DNA of 64,000 nucleotides from Bacteroidota bacterium (GTDB taxonomy: Bacteria; Bacteroidota; Bacteroidia; AKYH767-A; OLB10): the NCBI GenBank assembly GCA_016721435.1, contig JADKIC010000025.1:1-64000 (forward strand). The letters are read 5' to 3'. Position numbers and translations under genes: made by a program. The notes below the pieces were generated by a model. The model worked only from the letters and a program-made list of their open reading frames with translations, searched no databases and was not told the DNA's origin. Positions 1 through 7,216 of the stretch are shown here, piece after piece. Each line of letters opens with the position of its first letter. The first letter of the stretch is position 1.

Positions 1-38
1 CAAGCGGATTGAGTAGCTTTGAAAAAGCGGAATACGCT

Positions 39-61
39 GTTGTGGGCGAAGGGTCGCAACC
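39..61. repeat. Right arm of the conserved long hairpin, unit 1 (left arm outside window)
   Basis: This 23-nt arm matches the right arm found again at 972-994, 1909-1932 and 2695-2718. Its partner lies before the window start, so only half of the hairpin is seen. The loop sequence upstream, from position 1, is the same as in the later copies, which shows that the array continues to the left of the window. Confidence 0.7.
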
Positions 62-76
62 GTTCGCAAGGGAGGC

Positions 77-430
77 GTGTCAGGAACTGACCGAGAGCCT
101 ACCGATGCGATTAATGATACTGACAGGGAAGGATGCCTTGTAAAGCTATGGAAGTGGGTTAGTGGCAAAGGAAAGGATACCAATGAAGCCGAGAAGCCAA
201 ATCTAAATAGTAATATATCACGGAAAGAAGTCCGAGAAGGCGATACTAATGTCAAGATCGTCATGTATATTGATCGGTGGGTTTTGGTGCTTCTCAAGGT
301 TTGCCAGCCGAATATTTTTCGGAGATACGACGAGTATACTCTCCCTGAAACCCATTCTGATCAATTAAAACAGACCATCAATGGTGAGCGACCAAGTTTG
401 ATTTTGATCCAAAATCCTGACTTTGCATAA
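77..430 (+). CDS. Doubtful ORF in the exchangeable middle of unit 1
   Basis: A 117-codon frame starts inside the conserved block and runs through the middle of unit 1. I recognise no family, signal peptide or membrane segment. The near-identical middle of unit 2 (1065-1561) does not keep the frame: it carries several one-base insertions and deletions. Either the frame is not coding, or both copies contain consensus errors. Merging the two copies suggests a different C-terminal frame rich in charged and aromatic residues, which I cannot confirm. The middle ends in its own terminator-like hairpin at 600-622, as a small gene or RNA cassette would. Confidence 0.2.
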   Translation: MSGTDREPTDAINDTDREGCLVKLWKWVSGKGKDTNEAEKPNLNSNISRKEVREGDTNVKIVMYIDRWVLVLLKVCQPNIFRRYDEYTLPETHSDQLKQTINGERPSLILIQNPDFA

Positions 431-599
431 CCATCAATTCTCAATACTTAAGAATTTTGCGCGTTAATTCTTCATCTTTAGTTTTATCTAATACTTAACT
501 TCGCAAACAATTGAATGGAGCTGAATAACACTTGTTAGAAACATAGTAGTTAGTAACAATGTCAAGATGTGAATAGGCGTTCACTAATTGACAACCATA

Positions 600-622
600 C
601 CGAGGCAGCAACCTCGGTTTTT
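600..622 (+). terminator. Terminator-like hairpin closing the middle of unit 1
   Basis: A 6-bp perfect stem (CCGAGG with CCTCGG) encloses a 6-nt loop and is followed by a run of T. The same hairpin recurs at 1526-1549. It marks the end of whatever is transcribed rightward from the middle of the unit. Confidence 0.6.
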
Positions 623-781
623 CATACTCCCAAAATAGAAAATCCGCTTTAGCGGATGCCGTTGTACCTTTCCACGTAATCACGAACCACTCGAAACATA
701 AAATCGGACGTATGGATAGATTACGATGGTGAGTGATGGAATGTAGAAGCTGATCGAATCATCCTGACCGTGTGTGCGGCT

Positions 782-856
782 ATTTAATATAACGTGTAAT
801 ATAGGACAATCAGGATTTCGATTGTTCTATAATCTGTATCTACCGTTATGTTAAAT
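782..856. repeat. Inverted pair of dif-like Xer sites, unit 1
   Basis: The left site (782-809) reads XerD-like arm ATTTAATATAA, 6-nt spacer, XerC-like arm ATATAGGACAA. The right site is inverted: XerC-like arm TTGTTCTATAA (822-832), a 13-nt spacer, then XerD-like arm TTATGTTAAAT (846-856). The last arm is identical to the XerD half of E. coli dif. The two sites are complementary, so a single strand folds into a hairpin with two paired arms and an unequal bulge at the spacers. Confidence 0.65.
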
Positions 857-911
857 ACCCAGGAAGTTCGCAAGGTTTGCGCGTTGGTAGTGCGAGCCGT
901 TAGTACATTAA

Positions 912-994
912 GGTTGCGACCTTCGCCCACAACCAAGCGGATTGAGTAGCTTTGAAAAAGCGGAAGACGCTGTTGTGGGCGAAGGGTCGCAACC
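912..994. repeat. Conserved long hairpin, unit 2
   Basis: Left arm 912-933 and right arm 972-994 are complementary over 22 of 23 positions (one C is missing on the left) around a 38-nt loop. The loop is conserved in all units. Stems this long are typical of single-strand origins, packaging signals or recombination substrates of rolling-circle elements; which of these applies cannot be told from sequence. Confidence 0.65.
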
Positions 995-1064
995 GTTCGC
1001 AAAGGCGTGTCAGGAACTGACCGAGAGCCCACCGATTGCGATTAATGATACTGACAGGAAGGAT

Positions 1065-1561
1065 GCCTTGTAAAGCTGTGGAAGTGGGTTAGGGGGAAAG
1101 GAAAGGATACCAATGAAGCCGAGAAGCTAAATCTAAATAGTAATATATCACGAAGAAGTCCAAGAAGGCGATTACTAATGTCAAGATCGGGATGTATGAT
1201 CATCGGTGGGTTTTTGGTGCTTCTCAGGTTTGCCAGCCGAATATTTTCGGAGATACGACGATACTCTCCCTGAAACCCATTCTGATCAATTAAAATCAGA
1301 CCATCAATGGTGAGCGACCAAGTTTGATTTTGATCAGAATCCTGAAGCTTGCATAACCATTAATTCTCCAATACTTAAGGAATTTGGCGCGTTAATTCTT
1401 CATCTTTAGTTTTCTATCTAATACATAACTTCGCAAACAATTGAATGGAGCTGAATAACACTCGTTAGAACATAGTAGTTAGTAACAATGTCAAGATGAA
1501 TAGGCGTTCATAATTGACAATTATACCGAGGCAGCAACCTCGGTTTTTTCATACTCCCAAA
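1065..1561. other. Exchangeable middle of unit 2, near copy of the middle of unit 1
   Basis: About 500 bp that align to 141-632 almost throughout but differ by some 25 scattered substitutions and one-base indels. No reading frame longer than about 40 codons is kept in both copies. It ends in the hairpin at 1526-1549. I recognise no gene here. Confidence 0.5.
1526..1549 (+). terminator. Terminator-like hairpin closing the middle of unit 2
   Basis: Same CCGAGG/CCTCGG stem and 6-nt loop as at 600-622, followed by six T. The hairpin is preserved although the flanking sequence has drifted. Confidence 0.6.
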
Positions 1562-1595
1562 AATAGAAAATCCGCTTTAGCGGATGCCGTTGTAC

Positions 1596-1676
1596 CTTCC
1601 ACATGTAATCACGAACCACCGAAACATAAAATCGGACGTATGGATAGATTACGATGGTGAGGATGGAATGTGGAAG
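1596..1676. repeat. Conserved branched stem structure in the end block, unit 2
   Basis: An outer stem pairs CTTCCACAT (1596-1604) with ATGTGGAAG (1668-1676). A second stem pairs GTAATC (1605-1610) with GATTAC (1647-1652), and an inner CCGA/TCGG stem sits at 1619-1622 and 1632-1635. A side loop lies between 1653 and 1667. The same arrangement is found in units 3 and 4 and, slightly degraded, in unit 1. A short ATCCGC/GCGGAT hairpin precedes it in every unit. The structure suggests a folded DNA or RNA signal such as an origin or packaging site. Confidence 0.5.
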
Positions 1677-1711
1677 AAGCTGAATCGAATCTTATCTGAC
1701 CGTGTGCGGCT

Positions 1712-1783
1712 ATTTAACATAACGTGAATTATAGGACAATCAGGACTTCGATTGTTCTCAATGTATCTACCGTTATGTTAAAT
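1712..1783. repeat. Inverted pair of dif-like Xer sites, unit 2
   Basis: Left site 1712-1739: arm ATTTAACATAA (exact reverse complement of the E. coli XerD half), spacer CGTGAA, arm TTATAGGACAA. Right site: degraded XerC-like arm from 1752, then an 11-nt spacer, then XerD-like arm TTATGTTAAAT at 1773-1783. The outer 13 nt of the pair are perfectly complementary. The left site keeps the 11-6-11 layout of dif. Confidence 0.65.
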
Positions 1784-1844
1784 ATGGCTTAGGAAGTTCG
1801 CAAGGTTTGCGCGTTAGGTAGTGCGGAGCCGTTAGTACATTAAA

Positions 1845-1932
1845 GGTTGCGACCTCTTCGCCCGCAACCAAGCGGATCGAGTCAGCTTTGAAAAAGCGAA
1901 GACGCTTTGTTGTGGGCGAAGAGGTCGCAACC
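1845..1932. repeat. Conserved long hairpin, unit 3
   Basis: Left arm 1845-1868 and right arm 1909-1932 pair over 24 positions with one G-T wobble. Compared with unit 2 both arms have an extra base at the same stem position (CTCTTC on the left, GAAGAG on the right), so the pairing is kept by matched changes. This argues that the fold matters. Confidence 0.65.
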
Positions 1933-2005
1933 GTTCGCAAGGGGGCGTGTCGGAACTGACCGAGAGCCTACCGATGCGATTAATGATACTAACAGGAAGG
2001 ATTCT

Positions 2006-2349
2006 ATTTAAGATTCTGAGTGTTTCCCAGTACCCAATTCTCTTGGAGCTTCGTAGATAACGGTGAGCTACATAAATACCTTGAGATGTCAAGAATATGA
2101 TCACAATTCAGATGATGTAGTTTTTATCGTCAATTTCAAATCTAGACAGTCCATCGTGCTATACCCGGGGGTCGTCACGATGGTCATCAGGAACATTCGT
2201 AAATATTACTGTGCCAATATGGTCATCGTGAATACTTATATTCCTAAGTCCATTATCAGAAATGTATTTTTAACTTCTCTATGTTGCTAAGAACTATTAT
2301 ATGATCTTTCTTTAAGTAAAAGTACTTTCATTTTTTTTCATCCTTCAAA
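2006..2349. other. Exchangeable middle of unit 3
   Basis: About 345 bp unrelated to the middles of the other units. A 75-codon frame at 2063-2290 has no recognisable family, and a frame of that size is expected by chance. The stretch becomes T-rich before the conserved end block resumes near 2350. No convincing gene is seen. Confidence 0.4.
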
Positions 2350-2501
2350 AATAGAAAATCCGCTTTAGCGGATGCCGTTGTATCTTCCCACATGTAATCA
2401 CGAACCACCGAAATATAAAATCGGACGTATGGATAGATTACGATGGTGAGTGATGGAATGTGGAAGAATCAGATCGAATCATCCTGACCGTGTGTGCGGC
2501 T

Positions 2502-2574
2502 ATTTAATATAACGTGAATTATAGGACAATCAGGATTTCGATTGTTCTATAATGTATCTACCGTTATGTTAAAT
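2502..2574. repeat. Inverted pair of dif-like Xer sites, unit 3
   Basis: Left site 2502-2529: arm ATTTAATATAA, spacer CGTGAA, arm TTATAGGACAA. Right site: arm TTGTTCTATAA (2542-2552), 11-nt spacer, arm TTATGTTAAAT (2564-2574). The inner arms pair over 13 nt with one mismatch, and the outer arms pair up to the CG next to the spacer. This is the cleanest internal copy. Confidence 0.7.
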
Positions 2575-2634
2575 ATGCTTAGGAAGTTCGCAAGGTTTGC
2601 GCGTTAGGTAGTGCGGGGCCGTTAGTACATTAAA

Positions 2635-2718
2635 GGTTTGGACCCTTCGCCCACAACAGCCGGATTGAGTAGCTTTGAAAAAGCGGAATACGCTGTTGTG
2701 GGCGAAGAGGTCGCAACC
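2635..2718. repeat. Conserved long hairpin, unit 4
   Basis: Left arm 2635-2657 and right arm 2695-2718 still pair through most of the stem, with mismatches near the base. The right arm carries the GAAGAG variant of unit 3 while the left arm has the CCCTTC variant of unit 1/2, as if two versions had recombined. Confidence 0.55.
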
Positions 2719-2793
2719 GTTCGCAAGGGAGGCGTGTCAGGAACTGACCGAGAGCCTACCGATGCGATTAATGATACTAACAGGGAAGGATTC

Positions 2794-3076
2794 CTTAATT
2801 AATTAAGTTCCTCCATGCCTCACTAATTATCCAAACGCATAATTTGGAAATCGTGTTAGTGATTAATGGGTGGCGTAGAAGTGATCACACATTTGCGCAC
2901 ACTTCTTCATTGTTTCTTAAACATGAGATTGATGTTTATTTAACTAAGATTCGTGAGCACCCAAACATCCTAACATTAGAGCCGTGTCCCACCACGGCTT
3001 TTTTTTCTTCTAATGCGTGTTTAAGATATGCCTTACTGTAAGATCACAATAGCAACGTTGACCCGTACAAATACAA
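2794..3076. other. Exchangeable middle of unit 4
   Basis: About 280 bp, unrelated to the other middles. It contains an imperfect GAAGTG/CACTTC inverted repeat near 2878-2906 and ends in a strong terminator-like hairpin at 2981-3008. A 65-codon frame at 2844-3041 runs through that hairpin and is unlikely to be a gene. A short non-coding RNA is possible but unproven. Confidence 0.35.
2981..3008 (+). terminator. Terminator-like hairpin closing the middle of unit 4
   Basis: GCCGTG pairs with CACGGC around a short loop, followed by a T run. Its sequence is unrelated to the hairpins at 600 and 1526, so different middles bring their own terminators. Confidence 0.65.
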
Positions 3077-3226
3077 ATAGAAAATCCGCTTTAGCGGATG
3101 CCGCTTGTTCTTCCACATGTAATCACGAACCACCGAAACATAAAATCGGACGTATGGATAGATTACGATGGTGAGTGATGGAATGTGGAAGAAGCTGATT
3201 GAACCATCCTGACCGTGTATAAGGCT

Positions 3227-3295
3227 ATTTAATATAACGTGAATTATAGGACAATCAGGAGTTTCGATTGTTCTATAATTAACATTATGTTAAAT
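3227..3295. repeat. dif: Terminal Xer site pair; right member is the probable chromosomal dif
   Basis: Left site 3227-3254: arm ATTTAATATAA, spacer CGTGAA, arm TTATAGGACAA. Right site 3268-3295: arm TTGTTCTATAA, spacer TTAACA, arm TTATGTTAAAT. Only here does the right site have a 6-nt spacer and therefore the full 28-bp dif layout. Sequence right of 3295 leaves the repeat. A junction made of element XerC arm plus host spacer and host XerD arm is what integration at dif by exchange at the XerC side would leave. Confidence 0.65.
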
Positions 3296-3302
3296 AGTAT
3301 TT

Positions 3303-3338
3303 AACTAAAAATGAGGGCATTAGCCCCCATTTTTAGTT
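3303..3338. terminator. Terminator between the array and the TPR gene
   Basis: AACTAAAAATG with GGGGC is mirrored by GCCCCC and CATTTTTAGTT, giving a long stem with A and T runs on both sides. It lies just past the stop of the leftward TPR gene and can act in both directions, shielding the array from gyrA-operon transcription. Confidence 0.8.
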
Positions 3339-3342
3339 TATT

Positions 3343-4486
3343 CTATTTTGTACCTTCCAAGGCTTTCTTCATTTCCCCTGCCTTTGCAAGGTCACCGATT
3401 CTTGTATAAGTTGCTTCAAGCTTTGCATGGTTCCGATATCTTTTGGATTAAGTTGATATGCTTTTTCCAAATACGGTAACGCCTCTTTAAACTTCGCTTC
3501 GAACTTCTTTTTGCTGCGTCATATTCTGCTACTTTACTTGGTGGTATACTATTCGCCTTATTTGCCATTTCAGCACCTTCGTTAAAAAACAGCGCGCCGA
3601 GGTTATATACGGCATCGAAATAATCTGCCTTCAGTTCTATTGACTTTTTATAGGCAGCTATGGCTTCCTCCTTTTTACCCAGCTTATCCGCTAAATTACC
3701 CTTGATATAATACAAGACCGCATTGCCCGGATCCGCTTTTAATGCCTCCTCATTTTGAGTATAAGCTTCCTTATCTTTTCCGCTGGACAAATAAATGTTA
3801 AGTCCCTGAGTAATCAAGGTTGCATCTTCCGGGAACTTCTGCCGACCCTGATTAATCACCAATAAGGCATTGGCTGTATCCTTTTGATCCAGGTACATAT
3901 TTGCCATCAAACTGTAGAGTTTTGATCCGCCATAATTCGCATCAGTCAAAATCTTAAAGTAATTTAACGCAGTTGTTGCATCCTTTGCTTTATCTGCAGC
4001 CAGCCCTGCATTATAGATGGCCAGTGTATCAAATTTGTTGAAATACTTCTTATTGATATCTGCAGATGTTTGAAAAGCGACTAAGGCTTCCGGATATTTA
4101 TTCTCCCTAAAATTATCAACGCCTGTGTTTAAGGATTGAGAGGCAACAATCTCCATTCTTTTGATAATGTCATCATAGTACTCCTTTTTCGTATCCAGTT
4201 CAATCGTTTTCTCATACGATTTTAGAGCTTCAGTCAATGATCCCGGTTTCAGCGGAGCAAACTTCTCCTTTGTTGATTCATAGATCGCATGATAAATACT
4301 TCCTCTGTAATACCAGGCTTTTGACATCCCTATTGTAGATTCATTTTGCACAGCCCCATCTATAGCTTCCTTGGCTTTATCCAAATCGTCATATCTTAGA
4401 TAGTTATATGCCGTTTGAACTGCGGCCTTCTGCCCATTCACATTTAGTGAAAGTAGAAGTGTAATTGAAATAAGTAAATATTTCAT
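3343..4486 (-). CDS. Secreted tetratricopeptide-repeat protein
   Basis: Starts with a clear signal peptide (residues 1-19, ending NGQ), then repeated helix pairs of TPR type from about residue 25 to the end, including a canonical TPR motif near residues 255-310. Probably a periplasmic scaffold; the ligand is unknown. Two one-base slips near 3510 and 3420 break the frame. Restored, the protein ends in the usual lysine-rich helix and stops at 3343-3345. It follows gyrA by 18 bp on the same strand, so the two are probably cotranscribed, and the terminator at 3303-3338 follows it directly. Confidence 0.85.
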
Positions 4487-4504
4487 AATCAGTGTTTTAT
4501 TAAT

Positions 4505-6851
4505 TTATTCGTTAGTCTGATCTTGTGCTTCTCCGGTTGGATTTTCTGGCGTATTATCAGATGGATTTTCCGAACTGTTTTCGGTTGAATTTTCTGCTGA
4601 GTTTTCAGAATTACTTTCGGATGAAGGTTTCAGTTCATCAATATTTCCATCACCGGTTACATCCATTTCACCTTCCATTAAAGGCGTCTTCAGCAAATGT
4701 TCTTCTACTTTTGCAATCGATGCTATTTCATCTTCATCATCCAATCGAATCACCTTCACACCCTGTGTTGCTCTGCCCATCACTCTTAAACCATCAACCG
4801 GAATTCGGATGGTAGTTCCTTTTTTGGTAATGATCATCAGATCGTCGCCGTCAATAACAGATTTTATGCCAACTAATTCACCGGTCTTTTCGGTAACCTG
4901 CAACGTTTTGACGCCTTTACCACCTCGATTTGTCACTCTATAATCCTCAAGATCTGATCGCTTCCCATAGCCCTTTTCTGAAACAACCAGAATAGATTCC
5001 TTCACTGAATCTTCAATAGTTCAGATAATCCTCTTCGACCAGATTCTTCACATTTACAAATGCTTTCACCTTATCATCGGGAGTAATACTAATCAGATTT
5101 TGAAGTGCTCTACCTTTTGAATTCTTTGTTCCTTCAGGAATTTCAAAAATCCTCAACCAGAAGCATTTTCCTTTTTCAGTAAACAACAGAAGGTAGTTGT
5201 GATTGGTAGCCACAAAAAGATGCTCAACGAAATCTTCATCTCTGGTAGCTGCTCCGGCTGCTCCACGACCTCCTCTTCCCTGCGTACGATACTCAAAAAG
5301 ATTCGTCCGCTTAATATAACCCATATGAGAAATCGTCACTACGACCGGTTCATCCGCGATCATATCTTCCATTGACATATCGTCTGCCATGTAGACAATC
5401 TCGGTTCTTCTTTCATCCCCGTATTTTTCCCGCATTTCAATCATTTCATCCTTGAGAATTTTCATTCTTAAGGCCTCGTCAGACAAAACCTGCTTATAAA
5501 AATCAATCATCTTCATAATTTCAGCATACTCCGCACGAATTTTATCACGCTCCAAACCGGTCAGACGTTGTAAACGCATTTCAAGAATGGCCTTCGACTG
5601 AATTTCGCTCAACTGGAAATTGGACATCAGTCCGGACTTCGCTTCGTCCGGTGTTTGTGACTTTCGAATCAAGGCAATCACTTCATCCAAATGATCCAAA
5701 GCGATCAACAATCCCTCTAAAATATGAGCTCGCTTTTCAGCTTCGGCTAGTTCATAGCGCGTTTTACGTAATAATACTTCATGACGGTGTTCAACATAAT
5801 ATACAATCAGATCCCTAAGGTTCAACATCATCGGCCTTCCGCCAACCAATGCTATATTATTGATGCTAAATGAGTTCTGTAAGTCTGTGTGTTTATAAAG
5901 ATGGTTCAGAACCACAGAAGCCATGGCGTCGCGTTTGATTTCATACACGATGCGCATTCCTTCGCGATCGGATTCATCACGAATATCACTGATACCTTCT
6001 ATTTTCTTTTCATTGATCAGATCGGCAGTACGTTTAATCATTTCTGCCTTATTCACCTGATACGGAATTTCTGTTACGATAATCCGTTCCCGGCCATTAT
6101 CCATGGTTTCGATCAACGACTTCGCACGAATAACAACCCGACCCCTTCCGGTTTCATAAGCATCCTTTACCCCGGAGTACCCATAAATTGTTCCACCTGT
6201 CGGAAAATCGGGTGCTTTTACGTATTTGCAGAGTTCCTCAATAGTAATCTCACGGTTATCAATATAGGCAACAATCGCATTCAGAACTTCCGTCAGATTA
6301 TGAGGAGCCATATTGGTCGCCATACCGACCGCTATACCGGCTGCGCCATTCACCAATAAGTTCGGAATCTTGGCAGGTAAAACGGTAGGTTCTTCCAGCG
6401 TATCATCAAAGTTCAATCTGAAATCGACAGTATCCTTATCTATATCAGATAGCATTTCTTCAGCTAATTTCCGCAATCGCGCCTCCGTATAACGCATCGC
6501 AGCCGGGCTATCTCCATCTACAGAGCCAAAGTTACCTTGACCGTCAACAAGCATATATCTCAGTGACCAGGGCTGAGCCATACGCACCATTGAATCATAT
6601 ACTGAACTATCACCATGCGGATGATACTTACCCAACACTTCCCCTACTATCCTCGCCGATTTCTTATGTGGTCTGTTTGAAAAGACACCCAAATCCTGCA
6701 TACCGAACAAAACACGACGGTGAACCGGCTTCAAACCATCCCTAACATCAGGTAATGCACGAGAAACGATCACCGACATTGAATAGTCAATGTAAGCCGT
6801 TTTCATCTCATCTTCAATATTAATCCGAACGATTTTTTCGCCGTCTGCCAT
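4505..6851 (-). CDS. gyrA: DNA gyrase subunit A, with a gap in the C-terminal domain
   Basis: GyrA cuts and rejoins DNA in the A2B2 gyrase that adds negative supercoils. The N-terminal winged-helix and tower domains are complete: the AAMRYTEAR motif holds the catalytic tyrosine at residue 121, and the quinolone pocket GDSSVYD is of the sensitive type. The GyrA box region QGRGGRG lies near residue 545. The C-terminal beta-pinwheel is short: after residue about 610 the sequence jumps, with a frame change at about 5010, to the last blades (ILVVSEKGYGKRS). Roughly 100 residues usual for Bacteroidota GyrA are missing. The protein ends in an acidic Ser/Glu/Asn-rich tail. A real deletion and a local misassembly are both possible. 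Confidence 0.9.
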
Positions 6852-7216
6852 ATGTGTATTATTTATTTTTTCTATGCTATTTTGTCATTCCTGCCCTACT
6901 TTACCAAATCCTTGGCAAACAATATTTTGAGAATGTTAATCGCCTTGTTGATAAAGTCTTTTGAGGAAGCACGAAGGTAGTGAAATGGTGGCATATTTTT
7001 GGCAGAGACGAAACCGAATTATCAACAATTGCAACAGAAGTGTAAGAAGTAAATAAATTCTTTGCCACAGGAAAATTACTATTGTAACTTAGTCGTAATT
7101 TGTGATGAATCAGATCCAATATTACTGGTCCCAAATCGTCACTCCTTAATAGACAAAAATGCCAATTCAAACTTTTTTAGTCCACATACGTTCAAACACA
7201 GAAACCCATCAATAAT
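6852..7216. other. Divergent intergenic region between gyrA and clpC
   Basis: 365 bp that must hold both promoters. I see AT-rich sequence but no exact TAnnTTTG box at a convincing place. An 89-codon leftward frame at 6901-7170 has no family resemblance and would cover both promoter regions, so I do not call it a gene. Confidence 0.5.

Larger units (their letters stand above)
1..3295. mobile_element. Tandem array of four Xer/dif-associated mini-elements
   Basis: Four head-to-tail units fill this stretch; the first is cut by the window edge. Each unit has a conserved block of about 210 bp with a 22-24 bp stem hairpin, a middle that differs between units, and a conserved block of about 225 bp that ends in two inverted dif-like sites. 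Unit ends fall near 856, 1783, 2574 and 3295, giving repeat lengths of about 925, 790 and 720 bp. Middles of units 1 and 2 are near copies; those of units 3 and 4 are unrelated. No recombinase or replication gene is visible, so the elements would depend on host XerC/XerD and possibly a helper. The layout fits satellites of Xer-exploiting filamentous phages. An integron-like cassette array is the main alternative. Confidence 0.6.

Noticed and set aside
1..3295. CRISPR-like array because of regular repetition
   Set aside because: Repeats are hundreds of bases long and spacers 280-500 bp, two of them homologous; no cas genes. Nothing fits a CRISPR array.
1..3295. Classical integron cassette array
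   Set aside because: Core sites fit loosely, but about 430 bp are constant in every unit, far more than an attC, no integrase gene is visible, and the arms match dif with 11-6-11 geometry. Kept only as an alternative.
4525..4815. Rightward ORF opposite the gyrA tail
   Set aside because: Antisense shadow of the acidic gyrA C-terminus; no family.
5889..6359. 156-codon rightward ORF inside gyrA
   Set aside because: Antisense of the conserved gyrase core; no independent evidence.
6563..6851. Quinolone-resistance mutation in gyrA
   Set aside because: The pocket reads GDSSVYD with Ser and Asp at the usual positions, the sensitive form.
6901..7170. 89-codon leftward ORF between gyrA and clpC
   Set aside because: No family resemblance, covers both promoters, low-complexity composition like random AT-rich DNA.
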